Below are positions 8,477 through 16,511 of a DNA stretch of 36,708 nucleotides, piece by piece. A model generated the notes under the pieces. The model searched no databases and was not told the DNA's origin. It saw only the letters and a program-made list of their open reading frames with translations. The DNA is from Saprospiraceae bacterium (lineage in GTDB: Bacteria; Bacteroidota; Bacteroidia; Chitinophagales; Saprospiraceae): assembly GCA_017987975.1 (NCBI GenBank), contig JAGNSQ010000019.1:1-36708 (forward strand). The letters run 5' to 3'. Made by a program: the position numbers and the translations under genes. Within the stretch, counting starts at the first letter, position 1; each line of letters opens with the position of its first letter.

Positions 8477-8797
8477 TTAGTTTGCTGCAGGTTTTGGCAA
8501 TTTTGAAAAAGCGTCTGTCATTTCTTTACTGATGGCGCCTTTGGTAAATCGCAGGAAAGTTTTAGGATCTACCTGCAGTGTAATTTCGTTTTCTTCTACT
8601 TTGGTGATTTGACCGATAATTCCACTTGAGGTTACTACCTCGTCTCCCTTCTTCAAACCTACCTGAAATAGATTCTGTTCCTTCTGACGTTTGATTTGCG
8701 GACGAAGAAAAAAGAAATACATGATTACAAAGAGAACACCCATCATCAGCAATGATGTCATTGAACTCCCTCCTGCTTGTAGTATAAAAAGATTCAT
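8477..8797 (-). CDS. yajC: Preprotein translocase subunit YajC
   Basis: A 106-residue inner-membrane protein with one N-terminal transmembrane helix (residues ~14-31) followed by the conserved FFLRPQIKRQKEQ motif and a small cytoplasmic domain (LKKGDEVVTSSGIIGQITKVEENEITLQV). YajC associates with SecDF and the SecYEG translocon. The gene lies 24 bases downstream of ribB on the same strand and is probably co-transcribed with it. SecD/SecF are not in the window. The length and motif agree with the family. Confidence 0.95.
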   Translation of the reverse strand: MNLFILQAGGSSMTSLLMMGVLFVIMYFFFLRPQIKRQKEQNLFQVGLKKGDEVVTSSGIIGQITKVEENEITLQVDPKTFLRFTKGAISKEMTDAFSKLPKPAAN

Positions 8798-8821
8798 GTT
8801 GTTATTTGATTTGGTTTTTAA

Positions 8822-9970
8822 TTAGTCAATAAAAATGTTTTCAACAATTTCAAGTCCATATCCTATTAACCCTACCCTCTTTTTGGGGTGATTGGATATC
8901 AGTCTGATCTTTTGTACTCCCAGGTCTCTCAATATTTGAGCACCAACCCCAAAATCTCTTTGCTCCTCCGATGGCAGGGGGTTGTTATCCGGGTTATTGT
9001 CAAGGGTTTTCAGTTTGTTTAGCAACTCTTCGTTTTTTTCACCATGTCTCATGTACAACAAAACACCATTTTGCTCACCTGAAATCAACTTAAGAGATTT
9101 ACTCAATGTTTCAGCATAGCCATCAAAGAGCATACCCAAAATGTCACCGGTTTCAGCATGAGAGTGTACCCGTACAAGTGTAGGAAAGGTAGGATCAATT
9201 TCACCCATGTGAAGAGCGATATGGATATCACCGTTGGTGAGTTGTTTATAAGCAGTCACCGTAAACTTCCCATATTGCGTTTCCATGGTAGTTTGCATTT
9301 CACGCTGTACCAGCGTTTCATTGCGCATTCTATAGGCAACCAAATCCTTAATACTGATGATTTTCAGTCCAAATCTTTTTGAAACTTCTATGAGCTGAGG
9401 TAGCCTGGCCATGGTACCATCTTCATTGAGGATTTCAACCAAAACCCCCGCTGGATAAAAGCCGGCGAGCCTTGATAAGTCTACGGCTGCTTCTGTATGC
9501 CCGGTTCGCCTGAGCACTCCTCCTTTTTTGGCGATCAGAGGAAAGATATGCCCAGGTCGCGCATAATCTTTGGCTTCAATTTCTGGGTTAGTAATGGCTT
9601 TGATGCCGGTAGCTCTATCGTATGCTGAAATTCCGGTAGTACATCCATGACCTAAAAGATCTATACTAATGGTAAAAGCTGTGTGGTGCATGGCCGTATT
9701 GTCTCTTACCATCAATGCAAGTTCCAGCTCTTTTGCTCTTTCCTCTTCAATCGGGGTACAAATCAATCCTCTACCATTGGTGGCCATAAAATTGATGATT
9801 TCAGGAGTAATACTATCTGCAGAACAGATAAAATCACCCTCATTTTCCCTGTCTTCATCATCCACCACAATGATAACTTTTCCATTTTTCATGTCTTCAA
9901 GAGCAGACTCAATGGTGTCCAACAGAATGGAGTTTTTTTCAGCAGCTGTCATATTGGAAGTAACCGTCAT
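8822..9970 (-). CDS. ribB: 3,4-dihydroxy-2-butanone-4-phosphate synthase with degenerate GTP cyclohydrolase II-like domain
   Basis: A 382-residue protein. Residues ~14-218 are an intact DHBP synthase, which converts ribulose 5-phosphate to the four-carbon precursor of riboflavin; DDEDRENEGDFI, TGISAYDRA, RPGHIFPL and RTGHTEAAVDL carry the metal and substrate residues. Residues ~228-382 align with GTP cyclohydrolase II, but the zinc-site motifs are gone. The family HSECLTGD reads HSHAETGD, RCDCG is replaced by FDGYA, and RQEGRGIGL reads RHGEKNEEL. The three zinc cysteines of the E. coli enzyme therefore correspond to Ala272, Asp283 and Tyr285. I infer that only the RibB activity remains and that a separate RibA exists elsewhere. 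ribH is at 21966. No FMN riboswitch is recognisable upstream. Confidence 0.93.
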   Translation of the reverse strand: MTVTSNMTAAEKNSILLDTIESALEDMKNGKVIIVVDDEDRENEGDFICSADSITPEIINFMATNGRGLICTPIEEERAKELELALMVRDNTAMHHTAFTISIDLLGHGCTTGISAYDRATGIKAITNPEIEAKDYARPGHIFPLIAKKGGVLRRTGHTEAAVDLSRLAGFYPAGVLVEILNEDGTMARLPQLIEVSKRFGLKIISIKDLVAYRMRNETLVQREMQTTMETQYGKFTVTAYKQLTNGDIHIALHMGEIDPTFPTLVRVHSHAETGDILGMLFDGYAETLSKSLKLISGEQNGVLLYMRHGEKNEELLNKLKTLDNNPDNNPLPSEEQRDFGVGAQILRDLGVQKIRLISNHPKKRVGLIGYGLEIVENIFID

Positions 9971-10016
9971 GGTTTAAAAATGTTGATTATTTTCAGTCAT
10001 AAAGGTAAATATAATC

Positions 10017-10062
10017 ATGCAATTAAACCTAGGCAAAATGATTGTTTACCAACTAATTGCAT
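10017..10062. repeat. 9-bp inverted repeat upstream of ribB
   Basis: ATGCAATTA at 10017-10025 and its exact complement TAATTGCAT at 10054-10062 enclose 28 bases, about 50-90 bases upstream of the ribB start. It could be an operator or a weak structured leader. The rest of the 247-base gap (9971-10218) is AT-rich and shows nothing else I can name. Confidence 0.3.
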
Positions 10063-10218
10063 AATTAAATATTGAAATTGCCTTCATTTTTTAAGAATAA
10101 CAATAAATAAATCACATTTAGAAGATTCTACAATATAAAATACTGCGAACACCGTGATTTTTCACATTATTGGTATTGATTCCGATTTTCAAATATTAAA
10201 GACCAAATAAAATTTCGG

Positions 10219-11400
10219 TTACACAATGTCTTTGGTATTCAGCAAGTTAGATAACTTTAATGTGTTTTTTTCCCACGAATACTGTTGCTCAACAAAGGCT
10301 CTGGCTTTTTCAACCAGTCTTTGTCCAATGATAGGATCAGATAACAACAAGTCAATTGCTTTAACAAATTGGGCTGCATCTTCTGCCACTAAAAGCTCTT
10401 GCTGGTGGGTGGCACCTACTCCGATAGCAACTTCTGGAGAGCAAATAACCGGAATGCCGCAAGCCATGGCCTCCAGGATTTTGTTTTGCTGCCCCGTTCC
10501 ATAAAAAATGGGAGCTACCAGAATTTTCATCTTCCAATAGGAAGTTCTGATATCATCTACCCAGGAAACCACCTCTACGTTCTCACGAGAAAGTGCAATG
10601 ACTTCTGATGCTGGCCTGGCTCCCGACACCAGTATTTTTAAATTATATCCCAGCTGCTTAAAAAACAGGGGTTTTATCTCGTTCACCAAAAATTGTACAG
10701 CACCTATATTGGGCAAATAGCCGAGATTACCCACAAAGCCAACATCATAAGATTGTTTATAATTTTTTTCCGCCACAAAATAGTGGGTGTCAATTCCATT
10801 TGCTACTATTTCGAGCGGTGCATGAGCTGCCGGTAAATCCAGGGCCAACGCATCTGCCTGAGTTATCACACTCAAAGCATTGAAGTGCAATGACAGGGAT
10901 TTTTCATATTTTTTTACCCTACCTGCTTCCAAACGGTAGAGCCAACGCAAAGGCCAGGAAGAAAGATCAGCCCTTTTTTCCATGCCCATACCAAGTGCAT
11001 CCATATAATCGAGAACCTTGTGCAAAAAAAGCTTTTGGCCATAAGGTGCCATTCGTATCAGCTGACAATAAACCACATCTATACCCTGCTGTTTCAAATC
11101 GTGATTGAGCTGTTTCTCAAATTTAGGGCTGAAGTTCAAGCCCGATTGAAATGGCCACCCATTTATGAGGGCATAAATTAAGCCCGTCATTTTTTGAAGC
11201 CAAGTGCTTTGAAAGACTACAATTTTTTGACAGTATAGGCTCACCTCATCCATATCCTCTTTTGAAGGAATATCATCATTTACCGTATATAAAAAGACTT
11301 CATGGAACCTGGATAACACTTTCAATTGGTGGAAAAGACGCAACTTATCCCCTCTTTCCAGAGGATAAGGAAAACGGGAACTAAGGATGGCAATGCGCAA
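10219..11400 (-). CDS. Family 4-type glycosyltransferase (similar to the TIGR03087 sugar-transferase group)
   Basis: A 393-residue GT-B glycosyltransferase. The N-terminal domain opens with RIAILSSRFPYPLERGDKLR, resembling the XrtA/PEP-CTERM-associated transferase group. The C-terminal nucleotide-sugar domain has VGFVGNLGYLPN, the VSGARP strand, and the GT4 signature region PIFYGTGQQNKILEAMACGIPVICS containing the donor-binding Glu. Donor and acceptor are unknown; envelope polysaccharide is the likely product. The start is TTG at 11400, two bases after the upstream dehydrogenase stop: there is no ATG upstream before an in-frame stop, and the conserved N-terminus begins here. No exosortase or polysaccharide cluster is nearby, so the context does not support a specific pathway. 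Confidence 0.88.
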   Translation of the reverse strand: MRIAILSSRFPYPLERGDKLRLFHQLKVLSRFHEVFLYTVNDDIPSKEDMDEVSLYCQKIVVFQSTWLQKMTGLIYALINGWPFQSGLNFSPKFEKQLNHDLKQQGIDVVYCQLIRMAPYGQKLFLHKVLDYMDALGMGMEKRADLSSWPLRWLYRLEAGRVKKYEKSLSLHFNALSVITQADALALDLPAAHAPLEIVANGIDTHYFVAEKNYKQSYDVGFVGNLGYLPNIGAVQFLVNEIKPLFFKQLGYNLKILVSGARPASEVIALSRENVEVVSWVDDIRTSYWKMKILVAPIFYGTGQQNKILEAMACGIPVICSPEVAIGVGATHQQELLVAEDAAQFVKAIDLLLSDPIIGQRLVEKARAFVEQQYSWEKNTLKLSNLLNTKDIV

Positions 11401-11402
11401 AA

Positions 11403-12290
11403 TTATCTTTTAAATGTGGATGCTACCACCACTTGTTCTTTATTCGAATAGTCATAAAACCCTTCACCTGACTTTCTACCCAACTTGCCGGCCGTTACCA
11501 TATTTACCAGCAAAGGACAAGGCGCATATTTAGGATTGCCAAAGCCGTCTTGTAAAACGCGCAATATTGACAAACAAACATCAAGGCCAATAAAATCAGC
11601 AAGGGTTAAAGGCCCCATGGGATGTGCCATACCCAATTTCATCACCTCATCGATTTCGTTGACCCCTGCCACCCCTTCGAATAAGCTATAGATAGCTTCA
11701 TTAATCATTGGCATTAGAATTCTATTAGCTACAAAGCCAGGATAATCATTGACTTCAACCGGCGTTTTGCCAATCTTATGGGACAATGACATGATGGTTT
11801 CACAAACTAAATTGCTTGTAGCATAACCTCTGATCACTTCAACCAACTTCATAATGGGCACAGGGTTCATAAAATGCATACCAATCACCTTATCGGGTCG
11901 TTGGGATACAGAAGCAATTTTTGTAATGGAAATAGAACTTGTATTGGTAGCGAGAATGCAATGACCGGGAGCTGCTGCATCCATTTGTTTAAAAATCTGA
12001 AGTTTTAATTCCACATTTTCTGTGGCAGCTTCAACAACCAGATCCGCATTGGCGCACGCATCCTGCACAGACGTGGTGGTCGTAATTCTATGAAGAGTTT
12101 CTGTTTTGCCGGTTTCATCAAGACTGCCTTTTTTTACCATTCTGTCAAGGTTGGCTGCTATTGTAGTGATTGCCTTTTCCAGACTGGCTTGTTGAATATC
12201 GCATAAGCTCACATCAAAACCATTTTGAGCGAAAACATGTGCAATTCCATTTCCCATTGTTCCTGCACCAATGACTGTTATCCTTTGCAT
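11403..12290 (-). CDS. hbd: 3-hydroxybutyryl-CoA / 3-hydroxyacyl-CoA dehydrogenase
   Basis: A 295-residue NAD(P)-dependent dehydrogenase that interconverts 3-hydroxyacyl-CoA and 3-oxoacyl-CoA in butanoate or fatty-acid metabolism. It starts with the Rossmann motif VIGAGTMGNGIAHVFAQNG (residues 6-24). It then has NLDRMVKKG, the ATNTSSISIT segment, the catalytic-His motif IGMHFMNPVPIMKLVEVIRG, and the C-terminal domain with GFVANRILMPMINEA, GMAHPMGPLTLADFIGLD and GRKSGEGFYDY. The length is that of the stand-alone enzyme rather than the FadB fusion. The symbol hbd is by analogy; paaH or fadB2 would be equally defensible. It is followed at two bases by the glycosyltransferase. A TACATTTG -7 box lies 19 bases before the start. 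Confidence 0.93.
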   Translation of the reverse strand: MQRITVIGAGTMGNGIAHVFAQNGFDVSLCDIQQASLEKAITTIAANLDRMVKKGSLDETGKTETLHRITTTTSVQDACANADLVVEAATENVELKLQIFKQMDAAAPGHCILATNTSSISITKIASVSQRPDKVIGMHFMNPVPIMKLVEVIRGYATSNLVCETIMSLSHKIGKTPVEVNDYPGFVANRILMPMINEAIYSLFEGVAGVNEIDEVMKLGMAHPMGPLTLADFIGLDVCLSILRVLQDGFGNPKYAPCPLLVNMVTAGKLGRKSGEGFYDYSNKEQVVVASTFKR

Positions 12291-12309
12291 TCTAACTGTT
12301 TTAAGTCTG

Positions 12310-12317
12310 CAAATGTA
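12310..12317 (-). promoter_or_regulatory. Putative -7 box (TACATTTG) for the dehydrogenase-glycosyltransferase pair
   Basis: The minus strand reads TACATTTG, matching TAnnTTTG, 19 bases upstream of the ATG at 12290. No obvious -33 TTTG is seen. Confidence 0.5.
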
Positions 12318-12397
12318 ATCAAAAAACAGGGATCTTTTCGGACTGGAGGGGCTAAGTTGAATTGATTTTTATCTATATATTTACACAAATTTGAACC

Positions 12398-13369
12398 ATG
12401 GAACTTCACAACAATCCTATAGATTTAGACTTTGTAAAACTAAAGACCGAAGCCCTTTTTAATGAAGTGTCAAAATTCATCGTAGGTCAGCATACGATGG
12501 TGCGTTACCTTACCAATGGACTCCTTTGCAATGGCCACATTTTGTTGGAAGGTAACCCCGGCTTGGCAAAAACAACCACGGCTCGCTGCATTGCAAAAAC
12601 TTTGGCATGTGGGTTTAGTCGCATCCAGTTTACGCCCGATCTAATGCCTGCCGACATCCTTGGCACTTCCATCTTTAACCCCCAAAACCAGCAATTTGAA
12701 TTCAGGAGAGGTCCCATTTTTAGTAATTTTATCCTGATTGATGAAATCAACCGCGCACCGGCCAGAACTCAAAGTGCACTTTTTGAAGTAATGGAAGAAC
12801 GACAAGTAAGTGTTGACGGTACCCAATACTTATTGACTTTTCCTTTTTTGGTGATTGCCACACAAAATCCAATTGAAATGGAAGGGACCTACCGCTTACC
12901 GGAAGCACAACTTGACAGATTTCAACTTAAAATAGACATTCCCTACCCCAGTCATGAAGAAGAAACGCAGCTGCTGATGCAATTCAGGGAAGGAAAAGAC
13001 TTGTCTGATATAGATCAGGTGCAGGCAGTATGGGATATTCAGGATCTCAAAAAGCTTCAATCATGGGTTAACCAGGTCACTGTGGATGATAAACTCATTC
13101 ATTACATTACTGCCATCGTACAAAACAGTCGTAAATCCAAAGACTTTATGCTGGGAGCATCTCCAAGGGCTGCTATTTATTTGCTAAAATCAGCAAGAGC
13201 CCATGCCCTGTTGGATGGCAGGGATTTTGTGATACCAGAGGACATCGTTGAAGTGAGTTTACCCGTATTGTCGCACAGGCTTATACTAAGCGCTGAGAGA
13301 GAACTGGATAGCGCAGGAATGCCCAATCTGGTAAAAAAACTAGTCAAGTCTGTTGAAGTGCCACGATGA
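12398..13369 (+). CDS. MoxR-family AAA+ ATPase
   Basis: A 323-residue MoxR-type ATPase, thought to act as a chaperone that remodels or matures partner proteins, often with DUF58 and von Willebrand A proteins. Walker A is GNPGLAKTT (residues 52-60) and Walker B is ILIDEINRAP (Asp114, Glu115), so unlike the AAA protein at 31157 the catalytic Glu is intact. Further MoxR signatures: LMPADILGTSIF, FEVMEERQVSVDG, sensor 1 ATQNPIEMEGTYRLPEAQLDRF, and sensor 2 GASPRA. The last four bases overlap the start of the DUF58 gene. The other Bat/vWA genes that often follow this pair are absent here. Confidence 0.95.
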   Translation: MELHNNPIDLDFVKLKTEALFNEVSKFIVGQHTMVRYLTNGLLCNGHILLEGNPGLAKTTTARCIAKTLACGFSRIQFTPDLMPADILGTSIFNPQNQQFEFRRGPIFSNFILIDEINRAPARTQSALFEVMEERQVSVDGTQYLLTFPFLVIATQNPIEMEGTYRLPEAQLDRFQLKIDIPYPSHEEETQLLMQFREGKDLSDIDQVQAVWDIQDLKKLQSWVNQVTVDDKLIHYITAIVQNSRKSKDFMLGASPRAAIYLLKSARAHALLDGRDFVIPEDIVEVSLPVLSHRLILSAERELDSAGMPNLVKKLVKSVEVPR

Positions 13370-14700
13370 TTAAATTTCTTTCGAGCCTATATCCTGGCAG
13401 CCATTTTCTCTACGGCCTAGCCATTGCTGTGATCTTACTTGTCACTGCATTCGCCCTCGATTTTCCACCCTGGGCTGGTTTACTTATTATAGGTAGTTGG
13501 CTTATACTTTTACTGCGTGAAATTTATGTCTTGTATGGTTCAGGCGGAGGAATCACGGGTTCTAGGATACTTTCCGACAGATTATCAAATGGGGATGAAA
13601 ACACCATTGAGATAAAGTTGTCTAATTACTATTATCAAGCGATAAACATTACAGTGTTGGAAGAACTTCCTTTTCAATTTCAAATTCGTAATCAGGTTTG
13701 GAAAGAAAAAATATTGGGACCCAAAGAAATAAAATGGACCTACCACCTCAGACCTGTCATGAGAGGTAAGTATCAATTTGGCAATACGCTTGTTTATGTC
13801 AGTACCAGATGGCAGCTTTGGGAACGCAAGTTTGTACTTCCCACACAGAAGGAACATGCGGTATATCCATCCTTCTTGCAAATGTCGCGTTATGAATTGC
13901 TTGCTTTTGGCAACCAGACCTCAGAAAGGGGACTTCGTAAACTTCCAAGGAGAGGAGTAGGATTGGAATTTGATCAAATCAAGAAGTACCATCTAGGTGA
14001 TGATCCACGCCAAATTAACTGGAGGGCAAGCGCAAGGCAGGGAGAACTGATGGTCAACAATTATACTGAAGAAAAAAGCCAAAATATTTATCAGGTTGTA
14101 GATAAGGGCAGATTGATGCAATTTCCGTTTGAAGGCATGTATTTGCTTGACTATGCCATCAATTCTGCTTTAATGCTTTCCAACATTGTACTTAAAAAGG
14201 GAGATAAGGCAGGATTGGTTTGTTTTGACAAAGTAGTCTCTGCCCATGTTGCAGCTTCCCGTTCAAGAATTACATTGCACCACATACTTGAAAAATTATA
14301 TCATCTGGATACTGAAATACAAAATGCAGACCACGCCAGATTGGCTTCCTGGTCATTACAGCATCTATCTCAAAGATCTGTTTTATTTATTTATACCCAT
14401 TTTGTCAACTATGAAAGTTATCTTCGAAAAGAAAAATACATCCATTCACTATCCACCCGCCATCTTGTTATTGTTATCATGTTTACCAATACCGGGGTCA
14501 ATGAATTAATTTACAGAAAGACTAAGTCCTCAAGAGAAATCTATGAACAAGTATTGGCAGAACAACAGGCTGTTGACCAGATGCGCATTCAGAGGAGGTT
14601 GAGGTCACTTGGGGTAGAATGTGTTCTCACCACCCCACAAAATTTAAGTGTAGATAGTTTAAACAAATATCTTGAACTTAAAGCTATAGGCAGAACTTAA
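13366..14700 (+). CDS. DUF58 domain-containing membrane protein (MoxR partner)
   Basis: A 444-residue protein starting with two hydrophobic helices (residues ~14-31 and ~33-51), then a beta-rich region, then the DUF58 core with LPRRGVGLEFDQIKKYHLGDDPRQINWRASAR at residues ~195-226. The remainder has a von Willebrand A-like pattern (VDKGRLM..., KKGDKAGLVCFD, RSVLFIYTH), usual for DUF58. The biochemical role is unknown; DUF58 proteins are regularly encoded next to MoxR ATPases, as here with an ATGA overlap, and are presumed substrates or partners. The gene ends 3 bases before the convergent esterase. Confidence 0.93.
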   Translation: MIKFLSSLYPGSHFLYGLAIAVILLVTAFALDFPPWAGLLIIGSWLILLLREIYVLYGSGGGITGSRILSDRLSNGDENTIEIKLSNYYYQAINITVLEELPFQFQIRNQVWKEKILGPKEIKWTYHLRPVMRGKYQFGNTLVYVSTRWQLWERKFVLPTQKEHAVYPSFLQMSRYELLAFGNQTSERGLRKLPRRGVGLEFDQIKKYHLGDDPRQINWRASARQGELMVNNYTEEKSQNIYQVVDKGRLMQFPFEGMYLLDYAINSALMLSNIVLKKGDKAGLVCFDKVVSAHVAASRSRITLHHILEKLYHLDTEIQNADHARLASWSLQHLSQRSVLFIYTHFVNYESYLRKEKYIHSLSTRHLVIVIMFTNTGVNELIYRKTKSSREIYEQVLAEQQAVDQMRIQRRLRSLGVECVLTTPQNLSVDSLNKYLELKAIGRT

Positions 14701-14703
14701 ACA

Positions 14704-15495
14704 CTATTCTTTTCTGCAAGAAAACATCCATTCAAAGAAGTCGACTTCCTGAAATACGTAAGTCCAAGCATTGTGTTCCACGTTTGGATATTCTTTGTAT
14801 GTTACATTGGCTCCTTGCTTTTGAAGAGCTTCAAAAATGCTTCTGGAATGCTCGGGTATTACTACCTTATCCTGTGCACCATGATAAATGCGAATACAAT
14901 TGGTTCGAGCGATTTCTGCTGCCTTTTCAATGTAAGCACCACCGCAGATAGGAGCAGCAGCTGCTACAAGTCCCGGCCTGCGCCATAGAATCTCCCAGGT
15001 TGCCATTCCGCCCATTGATAAGCCAGTCACGTAAATACGATTTTTATCAATGTAAGGCAGCTGAACCATTGAATCAATGAGCGCAAGGGTAGCTTGCATT
15101 GCGGGAGTCGCCGCTTTGCCATTAAACACAAATTTTCGGTCACCTTCAGCATTGGTGTTTCGATCTACACTCGACCAATAATCTTCGGTTGGACATTGGG
15201 GTAATAAAACGACTGCCGGATATTTTGGGTTGTTTTCTTCCAGCCATTTGCGACCATGGATGAGTTGTCTTTCATTGTCAGTACCCCTTTCACCCGCTCC
15301 ATGCATAAAAATCAGGAGTGGGTATTGGCTCTTTTTTACTCCAGGATACAGAATTCTGTATGGAAGTGTCTCTTTCTGGAATGTGTACTTTTTTTTGAGA
15401 AATACACCTTTTTCCTCGCTTTTCATCAGCGGAGAATATGTTGTACAGCTGCCGAAAAAGAAGATCATCAAAGTGAAAACAAACAGGTATCTCAT
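14704..15495 (-). CDS. Probable lipoprotein esterase/peptidase of the alpha/beta-hydrolase fold
   Basis: A 263-residue hydrolase with an N-terminal lipoprotein-type signal (hydrophobic residues 3-14 and a Cys at 17 within FFFGSC). The fold follows the phospholipase/carboxylesterase or prolyl-oligopeptidase-like pattern: LLIFMHGAGERG (oxyanion region), nucleophile elbow GLSMGG with Ser160, Asp209 in YHGAQDK, and His241 in VEHNAW. Substrate is unknown. It would face the periplasm or outer membrane. It lies one base downstream of the CtlX-like gene and is almost certainly co-transcribed with it. Confidence 0.87.
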   Translation of the reverse strand: MRYLFVFTLMIFFFGSCTTYSPLMKSEEKGVFLKKKYTFQKETLPYRILYPGVKKSQYPLLIFMHGAGERGTDNERQLIHGRKWLEENNPKYPAVVLLPQCPTEDYWSSVDRNTNAEGDRKFVFNGKAATPAMQATLALIDSMVQLPYIDKNRIYVTGLSMGGMATWEILWRRPGLVAAAAPICGGAYIEKAAEIARTNCIRIYHGAQDKVVIPEHSRSIFEALQKQGANVTYKEYPNVEHNAWTYVFQEVDFFEWMFSCRKE

Positions 15496-15496
15496 A

Positions 15497-16423
15497 TTAT
15501 TTTTTTTCAGGTAAAAACACTTCTGCCATCATGCATCGGACGCTGCCGCCTCCTATGTTTTCAATCAGCGGGATATCACCTACTAAGATATTTGTATGCT
15601 TTTCGATCTTTTCCTTTTGATCTGAGCTAAGTGAAGCAAAAGCAGTAGAGGACATCACCAAATAATGTGTTCCTGCATTGTTTTGAACTTCCAACATATT
15701 GCCTGCAAATTTCTCAACCTGATCGAGAGAGATGGTTATTATTTCCTTTTCCGTATCCAACAGGCTCTGTTGCAATCTTTCTTTTTCCGGAGATTCAGGT
15801 ATACAGTCCAAACAAATAACACAAAAGCTATGTCCGATTGCCATCATAACATTGGTGTGGTAGATATCATTACCATTGCGGTCTTTTGCAAAAAAATACA
15901 CTTTTTTATAACCAGTGAGTACACACCACTTGTCCAGCAATCTGAGATCTGTCCGTGGACTTAGGTTGGCATAGGCTATTTTATTTTCTCTATCCAGGAT
16001 GAGGCTGCCTGTACCTTCCAAATACAAGCCTTCTTCTTCGTAGTGTTCAAAAGTATAGTCTTTAGTAACTTCAAATTGTGATTTAAGCCCTTCAATGATG
16101 TCACCCCTTCTTTCTATTCTCCTGTTTTCAGAAAACATGGGATAGGTCATCACTAAGCCATCTTCATGAAAACTTACCCAATTATTGGGAAAGACCGCAT
16201 CTGGCTTTATGGGTTGATCTGTATCTTCAACCACAATGACATTGATAAATTTCGACCGGAGAACATCGACAAAACGATCAAATTCAGCAACCGCTGTAGC
16301 CGCCACATCATTGGCGTCAGCACCTTCCCTCTTGTTTTGGAATGAATTGTTTTGTGCTGTTTGCTCATTGAATCCAAAGTGACGGGGTCTTATCATTAAA
16401 ATGTGCGAGGTGGTTTGAGCCAT
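15497..16423 (-). CDS. ctlX: CtlX-like amidinohydrolase (guanidine-modifying enzyme superfamily)
   Basis: A 308-residue enzyme of the arginine deiminase/amidinotransferase superfamily, closest by motif memory to citrulline-utilisation hydrolase CtlX. The start reads SHILMIRPRHFGFNEQTAQNN. The catalytic set is visible: Asp75 in KPDAVFPNNW, Glu136 in LEGTGS, His189 in YHTNVMMAIG and the nucleophile Cys297 in GGGSVRCMMAE. The family hydrolyses guanidino or ureido groups; citrulline is the substrate shown for the Francisella member, but arginine or a methylated arginine is possible here. I use the ATG at 16423. A TTG at 16438 would lie inside the -7 box. The neighbouring esterase is co-oriented and one base away. 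Confidence 0.87.
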   Translation of the reverse strand: MAQTTSHILMIRPRHFGFNEQTAQNNSFQNKREGADANDVAATAVAEFDRFVDVLRSKFINVIVVEDTDQPIKPDAVFPNNWVSFHEDGLVMTYPMFSENRRIERRGDIIEGLKSQFEVTKDYTFEHYEEEGLYLEGTGSLILDRENKIAYANLSPRTDLRLLDKWCVLTGYKKVYFFAKDRNGNDIYHTNVMMAIGHSFCVICLDCIPESPEKERLQQSLLDTEKEIITISLDQVEKFAGNMLEVQNNAGTHYLVMSSTAFASLSSDQKEKIEKHTNILVGDIPLIENIGGGSVRCMMAEVFLPEKK

Positions 16424-16435
16424 ATATTTTTTTCG

Positions 16436-16443
16436 CAAATTTA
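16436..16443 (-). promoter_or_regulatory. Putative -7 box (TAAATTTG) for the ctlX-esterase pair
   Basis: The minus strand reads TAAATTTG, a full match to TAnnTTTG, ending 12 bases before the ATG at 16423. It fixes the start codon, because any upstream start would not be transcribed from it. Confidence 0.55.
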
Positions 16444-16511
16444 AACAAAAACAACGTCACCACTTCTATTGGCAGATGTTGATGTGGCACTAATTTAAAG
16501 GTAAACGCTCA

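Noticed and set aside
9683..10075. 130-codon plus-strand open frame reaching into the ribB upstream gap
   Set aside because: Most of it is antisense to the well-conserved ribB N-terminal domain and nothing in its translation resembles a protein family.
9971..10218. Possible FMN riboswitch upstream of ribB
   Set aside because: I read both strands for the conserved RFN segments and did not find them; only an AT-rich region with a short inverted repeat is present.
10219..11400. Exosortase/PEP-CTERM sorting system implied by the glycosyltransferase similarity
   Set aside because: No exosortase, PEP-CTERM protein or polysaccharide cluster is in the window; the similarity only concerns the transferase group.
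12398..14700. MoxR-DUF58 pair as part of a Bat/vWA aerotolerance operon
   Set aside because: No BatA/B/C/D genes follow; the next gene is a convergent esterase three bases away.
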